The position numbers and the translations under genes were made by a program. This document shows positions 12,261-20,953 of a stretch of DNA of 64,000 bases, one piece after another (position 1 is the first letter of the stretch; every line of letters begins with the position of its first letter). The DNA is from Amorphophallus konjac (lineage: Eukaryota > Streptophyta > Magnoliopsida > Alismatales > Araceae): assembly GCA_022559845.1 (NCBI GenBank), contig CM040118.1:443174053-443238052 (forward strand), written 5' to 3'. The notes below the pieces were generated by a model, which saw only the letters and a program-made list of their open reading frames with translations, had not been told where the DNA came from and searched no databases.

Positions 12261-12272
12261 GCTCTGATACCA
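12261..12272 (-). promoter_or_regulatory. copia-1 primer binding site
   Basis: On the minus strand the sequence two bases inside the 5' LTR reads TGGTATCAGAGC. This is the standard complement of the 3' end of plant initiator methionine tRNA and is where minus-strand DNA synthesis would begin. It fixes the direction of the element and the inner LTR boundary at 12275. Confidence 0.93.
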
Positions 12273-12556
12273 ATTGTTAGGGTGCTAGGCCCGGATTCAG
12301 AGGGGGGTGAATGAATCTTGCCCTTAAAAACTTTTCGCTCAAATAATATGCGGAATTAAAACACAGACGGCTCAATCAATTGAGCAAATATGTTAGGCGC
12401 GCCAAAAATATCACCTAGCGGAAGCAGTACCGATAGAAACAATAGAGCTCAAGGCAACCTATGAAGGGTGGTAGAAGATGAGGAACAAGCGCACAAGGTC
12501 AATCACACAGCACGACAGATTTTTAGGTGGTTCGGTCACCAAGACCTACATCCACC

Positions 12557-12888
12557 CCTCACTCCCAACCGGAGTGAGGCTTCACTAGCCAACGCTAGAA
12601 ACAAGCAGACTCAGTCTGCGAACACTTGCTGCCACACAGCTTGACCAGGGGAACAACCTCCCCTCTTCCTCCCAACCGGAGGGACACCCCAAGTGACTCC
12701 CAGCCACTTGGAAACCAGAGGTCGAAGACCTCTCTTCCTCCAGACCAGGAGGGACCCCTGGACTTGCAACCCACAAGCCCAGAACCGGAGGACGAGCCTC
12801 CCTTCCTCTAACCAGAGGGAACCCACAAGTGACAGCCTGTCACTTGCAACCCGGAGATCAGATCTCCCTTCTCCTGAACCAACAGGAG
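12557..12888. repeat. Hairpin ladder in copia-1 5' LTR (R-U5)
   Basis: Successive short inverted repeats follow one another with 3-10 base loops: CCTCACTCC/GGAGTGAGG, CAGACT/AGTCTG, AGGGGA/TCCCCT, CCTCC/GGAGG, AAGTG/CACTT, AGAGGTC/GACCTCT, CCTCC/GGAGG, GGAGG/CCTCC, CCTCT/AGAGG, AAGTGACAG/CTGTCACTT (12827-12845), GGAGAT/ATCTCC and CTCCTG/CAGGAG. The block lies downstream of the TATA box in the element direction and should therefore be part of the element RNA leader. The matching block in the 3' LTR is 3834-4165. Confidence 0.8.
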
Positions 12889-13355
12889 GAACCCGACCTC
12901 AGTCCAGAGGATCGGAAGAACACAGTAAATCAGATCAAATAAAAGGAGAAATAAGAAATGAAAATAACATAGCAAACACAAGCTGTAAATGAAAGAACAT
13001 CAGATGTGGCTCACATGGAGCTGACTGGCCTGGATTTGATCCACGGTCCAGTAGACAGATCTTCAGTAGCTTCTTCCTTCTTCTCCATGAACTCTCTCTC
13101 TCTCTATCTCTCTTTCTTTCTCCTCTGCTCTCCTTTTCTATCACGATGTTCTCTCCTTCTTCTCTGCACCTCTTTTTCTTCTACTCTTTTACTCTCTCGA
13201 TCTCTGCTCCTCTATTCTCTTCGGCTCACTCTCCTTATATTTCTTCTTCTTCTGCTCTCTACTTCAGTTCTTCTCTTTTTTTATCAGCCCTCTTCTATTC
13301 TCATCTGTATATACTTGGCCACTTCGATCTCTTTTCATCTATGGAAGAAGGCTCG

Positions 13356-13499
13356 TATATATAGCAGCAGCAGCAGCAGCCAGGGCGCGTGAGGTTTCCA
13401 CATTTCCCGCCCTAAGAATTCAGACCACGTGACAGCATCCAGCAGGCTATCAGTACACGTGTCCTCATCTGGGCACCTCGTCCTTCCTTGGATCACGTG
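13356..13499 (-). promoter_or_regulatory. copia-1 5' LTR core promoter: TATA, E2F-like site, three G-boxes
   Basis: On the minus strand a TATATATA box (13356-13363) is preceded upstream by a GCGGGAAA E2F-type site (13403-13410) and by three CACGTG G-boxes at 13426-13431, 13456-13461 and 13494-13499. All five lie within 145 bp and are conserved in position in the other LTR. G-boxes are bound by bZIP and bHLH factors and are common in abscisic acid, stress and light promoters; E2F sites respond to the cell cycle. Transcription would run leftward. The site matches are exact; the regulation is inferred. Confidence 0.7.
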
Positions 13500-13594
13500 C
13501 CTTCATTGGCCTCTGCGAAGAGTGCCTGTCAGACAGATAAGAACTTATCAGGTTAAGTGTAAACCCTGTACAATCTCTGAAGAATACAACACAT

Positions 13595-15562
13595 TGTATA
13601 GACTTCAGTTTTAAAGCCAACGTGCAGACATTACTGTATGGACTTTACAAGACAAACAGCAATGTATAGACTCTTCAATCGACAGTCAGATAATGTATAT
13701 ACTTGCTCAGTGTATGGACTTGATTGAACGAACATGCAATGTATATACTTGCTCAGCCTGAGGCAATGTCTAGACTTGATGATGCAGCGAGCATGCAATG
13801 TACAGACTCTACATTGTAGGCAGACGGCAATGTATAGAGTTGCTACGTGCAGGCTGGCAGCGCAGTGTACAGAGTTGATGATGTGCAGTGCATGAACAAC
13901 CGATGTATAGACTTGGCTATGCGAGCAAGCTACACGATGTGTAGACTTAATGAGATGCAATGCCAACTCTGTACAGACTTGGTCATGTAAGGCGACGCAA
14001 GCAATGGCTGTATAGACTTGCAGAGAGACGATGGCCAGGACAAGGCACAAACGGATGTATAGACTTTGGACTTGAACGCCCAAGCAGGCTGTACAGACTT
14101 GAAGAGTAAGGCAGTGTATAGACTTCAGAAGCTTGAAGGCCCAATGTACAGACTTTGAAAAGGAATTGCTGTACAGACTCTGAGTGAAGGCATGAACAGT
14201 GAATCAATGTGTAGACTTCACTTCAAGCGTCAATGTATAGACTTAACGATGCAAGCGATGTATAGACTTTTCCAGGGCATGCACAATGCAATGTGTTGAT
14301 GCTTCACTACATGCCAATGCACTGCGTTGACGTAATACAATGTGACTTTGAAGGCTGTGAACAACAAGGCATGCTGTACAGACTTTGATATAAAGCATGT
14401 AATGCAATATGGACAATGTATACACTTAGCCTTTGAGGAACGATGTATAGACTTAGAACGTGAAGACAGGCTGTATATACTTGAAGAATAAGCCAGTGTA
14501 TAGACTTGAAAAATCTGAACCAATGTATAGACTTGTATATGCGAAGCCAATGTATAGACTTGAAGATGTGAAGCCAATGTACAGACTTTGAGCTTCAAAG
14601 CACAATGTGCAGACTTTACCACTGTATAGACTTGAGGCTCTGAACGTAGGTAAAGACTGGCAGTCCAATGTATAGACTTGGAGTGAAGCTAAAGCAGTGA
14701 ACGTAGGAAAAGGTTGGAATGTATGGACTTACGTTCGATCAGCAATGTATAGACTTCATAGAGATGTGAACAGGAGAGTGTATAGACTTGGTGCCTTGAA
14801 GGCAATGTACAGACTTTGAGAGCACAGTCCAGTGTATAGACTTGGAACTGTGAGACGCTGTGTCATCCTTGCGCAGGGGCCATGCTAATCTTCTCTGTAT
14901 CGTTCCATATTTATCGGATGTCTCCGAAGAGACGGAACTGTGAGACGCTGACTGAGACGATCGGCTGTACAAACTTGAGAGTGTAACGAATGGACTTTGA
15001 AACGCAAAGGCTGTACAGACTTGCATGAGACGCTGGGTAAGACGGTGGATGTACAGACTTTGAATGAGACGCTTAGAAAGACGATCTAGCGTATAGACTT
15101 TGAAGAAATGAGGTGATGTGCATACTTGCTGAGTTGACGATGCAGCCCAATTAGTTGACGCTGCAACGTATATACTTTACGTTCAACTGAGGATGTATAA
15201 ACTTGCTGAGTTGACGCGGCAGCCCAATGAGTTGACGCTGTATAGACTTTGTCTTCTAGCGTATAGACTTGATGAATGCATGAAGACATTGAATAAGACC
15301 CAGCAATGTGTAGACTCTACAGTGAATGTATGACCCAATGTATACACTTGATGCAATGCATGCCGATGTACATACTTCAGTTGAAGTCAACCGAAGAGTG
15401 TATGTACTTTATGAATCCATATCCCAAGACCAGTGTACAAACTTGATCGAATGTCTAGACTTTGCTTGAACAGTCGATGTGAAGACTTCACATGAAGAGA
15501 TTTTGTATGTGTGTGCTGGCAGTGTATAGACTTGGAGAGCGACCAAATAGGATGTGTAGACT
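13595..15562 (-). repeat. 11-bp motif array in copia-1 5' LTR U3
   Basis: This is the second copy of the dispersed TGTAYAGACTT array, with the same order of motifs and spacers as in the 3' LTR apart from point changes and the U6 insertion at 14861-14933. It lies immediately upstream (rightward) of the G-boxes and TATA box of the 5' LTR. Confidence 0.85.
14861..14933 (-). pseudogene. U6: U6 snRNA pseudogene (first 73 nt), 3'-truncated, inside copia-1 5' LTR
   Basis: The minus strand matches nucleotides 1-73 of plant U6 spliceosomal RNA: the 5' stem-loop GTCTCTTCGGAGAC, the central GATACAGAGAAGATTAGC including the ACAGAGA box, and GCATGGCCCCTGCGCAAGG. It ends after GATGACA and has no poly(A) or T tail. 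The 17-bp sequence GGAACTGTGAGACGCTG is duplicated on both sides (14844-14860 and 14934-14950), while the other LTR has it once and lacks the insert. This is a retrotransposed snRNA copy of the tailless type. It has no U6 upstream promoter and should be silent. Confidence 0.93.
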
Positions 15563-15862
15563 TGCACAAACAGACAGCATAACTGAACATGCTTTATGCA
15601 GCAGATAAAATGACTAACATAAAACATGCAATACCTTAAATCTATTTAACTAACTGAACAATAATACAATGCTTTGATAATTAGACTGAACATCAGAATA
15701 TGCAATGCTTGACTGAACATTTGAAAAAGACTACATTATGAACAGAAAGTGACTGAATATCAACATGATGACTCACACAGCAAGATGACTCACAGTGATT
15801 AACACACATCAAAAGCCAATCATCAAAACCACAGCCATCATCAAAATCACAGGGGCACAACA

Positions 15863-17183
15863 TCATCCTCAAGTTCGAAAACTTCAATCTCTTCATTGTG
15901 TTGCCCCCGGACCCTGTCGAGAGCTTCTAATTCTGTCGGTGGCGGCTGTGTGAATTGTTCTGTTAGTGGGCCTTTTGCAGTTTCAGCTTTAGCTGGTGAG
16001 TTAACGATTTGAAGAGGCCGACACTTGTTCATAGATCGCTCAGAGGGATGGCCCTCCGGCCTTACGATAGGTAAGGATGATTCCTTCCTCATATCACTTT
16101 GAATCACCGCACCCTTAATGGAGGTGGCTTGTTCTCTTCTGGTGGGTATCTCCCGATCGGTATCAACAGCAATTTCCATGATCGGCCCAAGGGGTGCTAA
16201 TGTTGTCGCCAAAGGAGGGTTACATGAGAAGGAAAGTCCTGCTTCTTCACTGTCTTCGGCTTCGCTCCTACTGGCCGTGTCAAATCTAGCTTGAAAAGTC
16301 ATCTCTTCAGGGTGAACCTGCTCCAAACCTATGCAAGGAGCTATGGCTTCTGATTCTGGGTCTCTCAATTGAGCCGACCCGAGATGTTCAGTCTCCACCG
16401 GGTATTCATCATAAGTTGCCCCCGGTGGACTATCTTTTGTCAAGAAGAAAGCGGAAATGGTATCCACCTCAGAGTGCCCACTGTAATTATATTCTTCAAG
16501 GGTAAAGCCCAACCCCATGTGTTAGGAGACATGCCTTAATTCTTTATCCAGGCTGGCAGGGTACCAAAGTCTTTTGAATGCTTTTTTCTCTTTGCGAGGC
16601 TGGCCAGAGAGAATGTGCTGCTTCCAGAACATCTTAGCCACTCGATCCGTCATGCATGTTAGCCCTTGAATGGGGACTAACGGGTTCCTAATGTCTTTAG
16701 GGAGATGACAATCGATATCCTCCTGTGTAAGGTGCTCTTCAGCTGCATAGAATAAGCTGATGGGGCCTTCGGATTGTGCCACCTCCAATGTCTTGAGAGG
16801 CTCAACAGTGAGATGGTCGAGGCCAGCTATTGGCTTGATGAGACCCTCAGGGACTTTGATGTGGCTGTAATGCTTATCAACCTTGGCCTCATTTCCTTCA
16901 GAGTAAATGGCAGGAGGTACAATTTTGCCCATGTCCCCTATGATAGCAATGTGCAACATTGCCCTGGGACTCACGTATCCTAGCGGTGGCGGTGGGAACC
17001 AGTCATCACCAGAGATTCCTTTTATTGATTTGGCGGGAGCCTTTATCTTGAAAGTTTTCCGTGGTTGATCCACATATAAGAGGGCATCCAGTAGCTGGCA
17101 CTCAAATACCTCAAATGGGTGGAGGTCAGCAAATATTCTCTCCTCTTTTCCATCATGATTATACTTAATACACTGGTGCAAAG
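15863..17183 (-). pseudogene. pol: gypsy-1 pre-RT polyprotein region, upstream piece
   Basis: Two adjoining frames (16522-17181 and 15847-16518 minus) read through the region between protease and reverse transcriptase of a Tat element. They include DWFPPPPLGYVSPRAM, MFWKQHILSGQPRKEKKAF and an acidic tail ending ELEDD, which copia-1 interrupts. A single stop near 16519-16521 separates the frames. The last residues of the computed frame come from the copia LTR and are not part of this protein. The right end is truncated by copia-2 at 17184. This part has no catalytic domain and is usually the most variable part of such polyproteins. Confidence 0.7.
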
Positions 17184-17695
17184 TGTTAGAATGTATGGGT
17201 GCAAGGCACAGATTCAGAGGGGGGGGTGAATGAATCTGTTACCAAAATCTTACCCAAATAAAACAGTCACTAGGAATCATGCAGAAGTCAAGACTAATTA
17301 GCTTTGCTAGATAAGTATTCTAATTAGAATTCAAATCTCACTCGAACACTTGGAGTGCATACCCAGAAGGTACCCAGCATCCCAAAGAAACTGCTAAATA
17401 TGCAGACGACACTACGCAGCAGTGTTGGACAACACCAAATAACACAGAACGGGAAGTTAACTAGACAAGCTCAAACAACCTGCGAAGGGAAGATAGATGA
17501 TATGAAAGTGCGCACAAGCAAACCACAATAGATAAGATTTTTAGGTGGTTCGGTCTGCAACCCACCGACCTACATCCACCCCTCACTCAAACCGAGTGAG
17601 GATTCCCTTGCTTCAAGCAAGAACAAGCAGACTCAGTCTACAACAGACCCCGCCAAAAAGCTTGAGACTGAGGGAGACAAATCCCTCGACCTGAT
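17184..17695 (-). mobile_element. copia-2: start of a related copia LTR, interrupted by gypsy-2
   Basis: It begins TGTTAGAATG and shares with the copia-1 LTR the early block ATTCAGAGGGGGGG(T)GAATGAATC and the later TTTTTAGGTGGTTCGGTC...CCTACATCCACCCCTCAC. The rest is diverged, so it is a different subfamily; by analogy it runs on the minus strand. CAAAG (17179-17183) precedes it as a possible target duplication, but the partner site is outside the window. It also has stem-loops (CCTCACTC/GAGTGAGG, CTTGCTT/AAGCAAG, GAGGGA/TCCCTC). Gypsy-2 begins at 17696. Confidence 0.75.
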
Positions 17696-17880
17696 TGTGA
17701 GCGACGTCACGCGGTTCGGGGAGCGAAGAAGACGCGAAGCGCGCGTGCTCCTTTTTGTTTGTTTTACTGCAACACAGAAATAAGAGAAAAGAGAAGGGGC
17801 CACCACGGGAGATTGCTCCGGCGGGGCGAGCGGGACAAATGTAATATAGCAAGATATGGGGGTTAAACGGTCATAGCGGG

Positions 17881-18360
17881 AAGTGACTCGCCGCAGCCTC
17901 GGGGGGACGGGAATGGTGCAGAAATCAAATAGCAAGAATTGAAACGGCCATTCGGGAAGTGACTCGCCGCGGCCTCGAGAACATGAGTAGATAAGAAATA
18001 ACAGAATATAAGGAGAATATAAAGAACGGGAATTTAAACGGCCATTGGGGAAGTGACTCGCCGCGGCCTCGAGAATATGAATGGATAAGAATATAACAAT
18101 ATATAAAGAGAATATACGAACGGGAATTTAAACGGCCATTGGGGAAGTGACTCGCCGCGGCCTCGAGAATATGAGCAGATAAGAATATAATAAAATATAA
18201 AGAGAATATAAGAACGGGAATTTAAACAGCCATTGGGGAAGTGACTCGCCGCGGCCTCGAGAATTTGAGCATATAAGAATATAACAGAATATAAAGAGAA
18301 TAGAATAACGGGAATTTAAACGGCCATTGGGGAAGTGACTCGCCGCGGCCTCGAGAACAT
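17881..18360. repeat. 94-bp tandem repeat in left gypsy-2 LTR, six units
   Basis: The block AAGTGACTCGCCGCGGCC recurs at 17881, 17957, 18051, 18145, 18239 and 18333, each followed by an AT-rich stretch and AACGGGAATTTAAACGGCC. Four spacings are exactly 94 bp and the first is 76 bp. Frames through it (for example a 154-residue minus frame ending at 18128) are repeat artefacts. Confidence 0.85.
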
Positions 18361-19005
18361 GATGTGATCGCCAGCGACCAAAAGACCCCAAAATAAAGAA
18401 AGTGATCGTGCCTACCTCAAGAGCGGGAGATGGCAAGTTGCTTCTTCCTCCCCCTTCGGCCGGTCGACGGAGAGGGCTTTCCTTGAGTACCCTTGTAAAA
18501 CAACGACAAACAAGTAATGAGTGGATTAGAAAGATGAAGGTGTAGTATTCAAATCCTTGCGATAAAAATGATGAAATGATGGCAAGACACACACCTGGTT
18601 GGTGTTATCTTTTAAACCTCTCTCGGACTCGAATAGGATGAAAATGAGATGCTGGATGCAAGAAGTATATAAGAAGAGGTGCCCTTATGAAGGGGGATAG
18701 AGGATGCGAGATGATGAATGCAAAAGAACTACGAAGAAAAGGAAAGGATTGGCTTATTGGATGTGCCGGTGGTGAAATCCGGCGGAGCTCCGGCAGCGTA
18801 GGGACGACGTGGAAGCGCGGTGGATGAAGACGACCTTCCTCTCGCGAGCGTGGGCACCCGAGAAGCCGGCAGAACCTCCACCTACAAAAGACCCCACGGG
18901 TTAGAAATGACTCCGGCAGCCTCTGGGCTCCCGCAGCCTATCGGACCTCTTAGAAGCTCCCCCAGAACTGAGGGGGTGGGCCTCTATTTTTAGGGCTCCG
19001 GAGGG

Positions 19006-19515
19006 TGGAGGCATCTAGGACCCTGGACACCTCCATCAGGGCAAAAGAGATATTTTATTCTATTTTTATTCATTTTTTTTAATATTTTCATGGAGGCGTC
19101 CAAGGTCCCGGACGCCTCCATAAGTCTCACCGAACTCCACCGAAAGTCGTACGTGGTTTAACACAACGCGTGGTTTTGGAGCGGCGACCCGTGATTTGGA
19201 AATGGGCGCGTCCTGCAGGTTGGACGTCTCCACAATTTGGATTCTATCGCACATGACAATCCGTCGATCGGTGGGCGGGGCCCCGTGAGTGAGTTGATGG
19301 AGGCGTCCAGGGTCCTGGACGCCTCCAAGAAATTTTGTTTTTGTTTTTTTTTTGTTTTATTTTTTATGCCAACTGGCATATATATTTTTTATATTTATTT
19401 TCATGGAGGCGTCCAGGGGGCCTGGACACCTCCATTAATATATCATTTTTATGTATTTTTGGTTTTAATAAATAAATTAAAGTAATGGAGGCGTCCAGGA
19501 GACTGGACGCCTCCA
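19006..19515. repeat. Palindrome cluster 1 (five copies) in gypsy-2 LTR
   Basis: Five imperfect palindromes of about 30 bp with the form TGGAGGCGTCCAGG-N-CCTGGACGCCTCCA lie at 19006, 19090, 19297, 19404 and 19486 (starts approximate), separated by AT-rich spacers. The right LTR has the same set at 59225-59735. Confidence 0.85.
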
Positions 19516-20857
19516 TTAAGACCCTCCCGGGTCCGCTGAAAAGGCGTCGACAGCTCCCCGACAGGCACCCTTCCTGATTCCAGAATTTTCCGGTGCGTCC
19601 GATTGGTGTTGATGCCGTCCGAATGCCGCAACGAGATGATTTTCGGATGCCGAAAAGGCGGAAGAAGACCCAAGAAAATGATGCACTCAAGTGATTAAAA
19701 AATGCGAAAGCCACCGCGGGGCGTCGTATAGTAATATGAAACTTTCTCAGGAGACGTCAGGAATGGCGTGACTACAGCTGCCCCGCCTTGGCGTCTGCTT
19801 TGCAAGGGAGCGACACATAGTGGAATGGTATCGAAGTGGAGTGAAATGAAGTGGGAGCTGACTGATAAGTTGATGCCAAGGTGTGATGAGACATGCTTTT
19901 GACGTTATTGTTTGGAATCTTTCCTGAAGTTTTAATGAGGCGACCTTGAAGAAGATCTTTCAAATATTGACGATTGCTTGGACAGGGATCAAATAAGGGA
20001 GGGTGAGATGTGTGCTCAGGCACGAAAATAAAGGAGACCAACTTCTCGGTGTGGAAGTACCTAGGTCATAAATCCGCAGGTTTCACCTTTGGTGAGCGGT
20101 TACCAGCCAATGTGGAAGTGCTGCGGCCAAGGTGGGTCAAGCAAGGTAAAAAGCAAAGGAATATCTGAGGGTCTGTCCAAACAAGGGTCTCCTTTGGAAG
20201 AGCAGCGTAGGGCCGTTTCAAGGAAACTCAGTATTTCATTCGGAGTGGAATATCTCATATTTGTAAGAATTGAAGCACAGCGGCTTTCGCAATCGAATCA
20301 CTTGAATGATCTTCCGTAATAAATCAAAGTCCTATATGAATGCATGCTGGGTTTAAAGAAAAATTTAAAACAGACTAAAATGGAAAATAGCCAAGGATAA
20401 TATTGTCAACTTGTTAAGAACGGGTCAGGATACCGATCCGGTGAGCTGGTACTGGGCTGGGGCCCGTTTATCCACGCACCAACTCACTGAATGGAACCAT
20501 CGTCCCCATGCTATCACAAGTTAACGGCTTATCCGTACAACCCAAATTCTTTCAGGATCATCACTGTTTTTGTTGAAGGGGAACTCAAATCCCAGATTCG
20601 TTCGGGCCGCGAGGTCCTTGACATGTTTTAGTAGCGTAGGTATCATATACTACGATGCATGATAAGGTGGGACCAACCAATGAAAGGCGTGACAGGAGAT
20701 AGGACAAAGACGTCCGTTAGTAAAACCTGCACAGGCCAGCATGGATTAATAACATCAAAAAGTAACAGAATCGCACCACAATGGAAAGGAGATCTAGCCA
20801 AAATCCTGACATTGACTGCTGATGTGACATGTTCTATCCTCTAGCGATCTTCCCTTC
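19516..20857. other. gypsy-2 LTR, stretch without recognised genes
   Basis: Apart from short unconvincing frames I see no gene, RNA or repeat here. The matching part of the right LTR is 59736-61076 and is nearly identical. It lies upstream of the DUF7745-like gene promoter. Confidence 0.5.
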
Positions 20858-20865
20858 CTATAAGA
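20858..20865 (+). promoter_or_regulatory. TATA-like box of DUF7745-like gene
   Basis: CTATAAGA lies 96 bases before the ATG at 20954 and is followed by a purine-rich leader. The same box is at 61077-61084 in the right LTR. Transcription from it would run opposite to the LTR's own direction. Confidence 0.45.
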
Positions 20866-20953
20866 ACTCCCCTTAGGCTAGTTCATTCAAATGCACCAAG
20901 GTGGGTTTTGGAAGCTCAGGAGAGGAAGGAGAGGAGAATCTAGAGATTTCAGG

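Larger units (their letters stand above)
3551..15862 (-). mobile_element. copia-1: non-autonomous Ty1/copia-type LTR retrotransposon with gag only
   Basis: Direct repeats of 3502 bp (3551-7052) and 3588 bp (12275-15862) begin TGTTAG and end ACAACA on the plus strand, so both ends are TG...CA. Five-base target duplications TCATC (3546-3550 and 15863-15867) flank the element. The primer site (12261-12272) and purine tract (7053-7066) place its direction on the minus strand. The 5.2-kb interior has a copia-like gag at 9591-12159 and no protease, integrase, reverse transcriptase or RNase H. This matches the gag-only (TR-GAG-like) class of elements that depend on an autonomous partner. LTRs of 3.5 kb are unusually long for copia elements. 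Confidence 0.93.
12275..15862 (-). repeat. copia-1 5' LTR
   Basis: This is the right copy, which would drive transcription leftward into gag. It has the same layout as the left LTR: motif array 13595-15562, promoter block 13356-13499, CT-rich tract about 13085-13300, hairpin ladder 12557-12888. It is 86 bp longer than the left LTR, mainly because of a 90-bp change (73-bp U6 sequence plus 17-bp duplication) at 14844-14950. The next bases inward hold the primer site. Confidence 0.93.
1..17183 (-). mobile_element. gypsy-1: decayed Tat-like Ty3/gypsy element, partial, split by copia-1
   Basis: Leftward from 17183 the minus strand reads, in order, a pre-RT spacer, reverse transcriptase, RNase H, a second (archaeal-type) RNase H and integrase. 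This is the domain order of the plant Tat lineage. The frame is interrupted at 3550/15863 by copia-1: the acidic segment ending near 15868 continues into the segment starting near 3550, with TCATC on both sides. The right end is cut by a copia-2 LTR at 17184, so gag, protease and the 5' LTR would lie to the right of that insertion, outside the window. The left LTR lies left of base 1. Several in-frame stops show the copy is dead. The assignment to Tat rests on the dual RNase H and is fairly secure; the family name is unknown. Confidence 0.85.

Noticed and set aside
14861..14933. Functional U6 gene
   Set aside because: It lacks the 3' third of the RNA, the upstream USE and TATA elements and the T-run terminator.
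18128..18592. 154-codon minus-strand frame repeated three times (also 58347-58811 and 63094-63558)
   Set aside because: It spans the 94-bp LTR repeats and copies with the LTR; no protein features and no start context.
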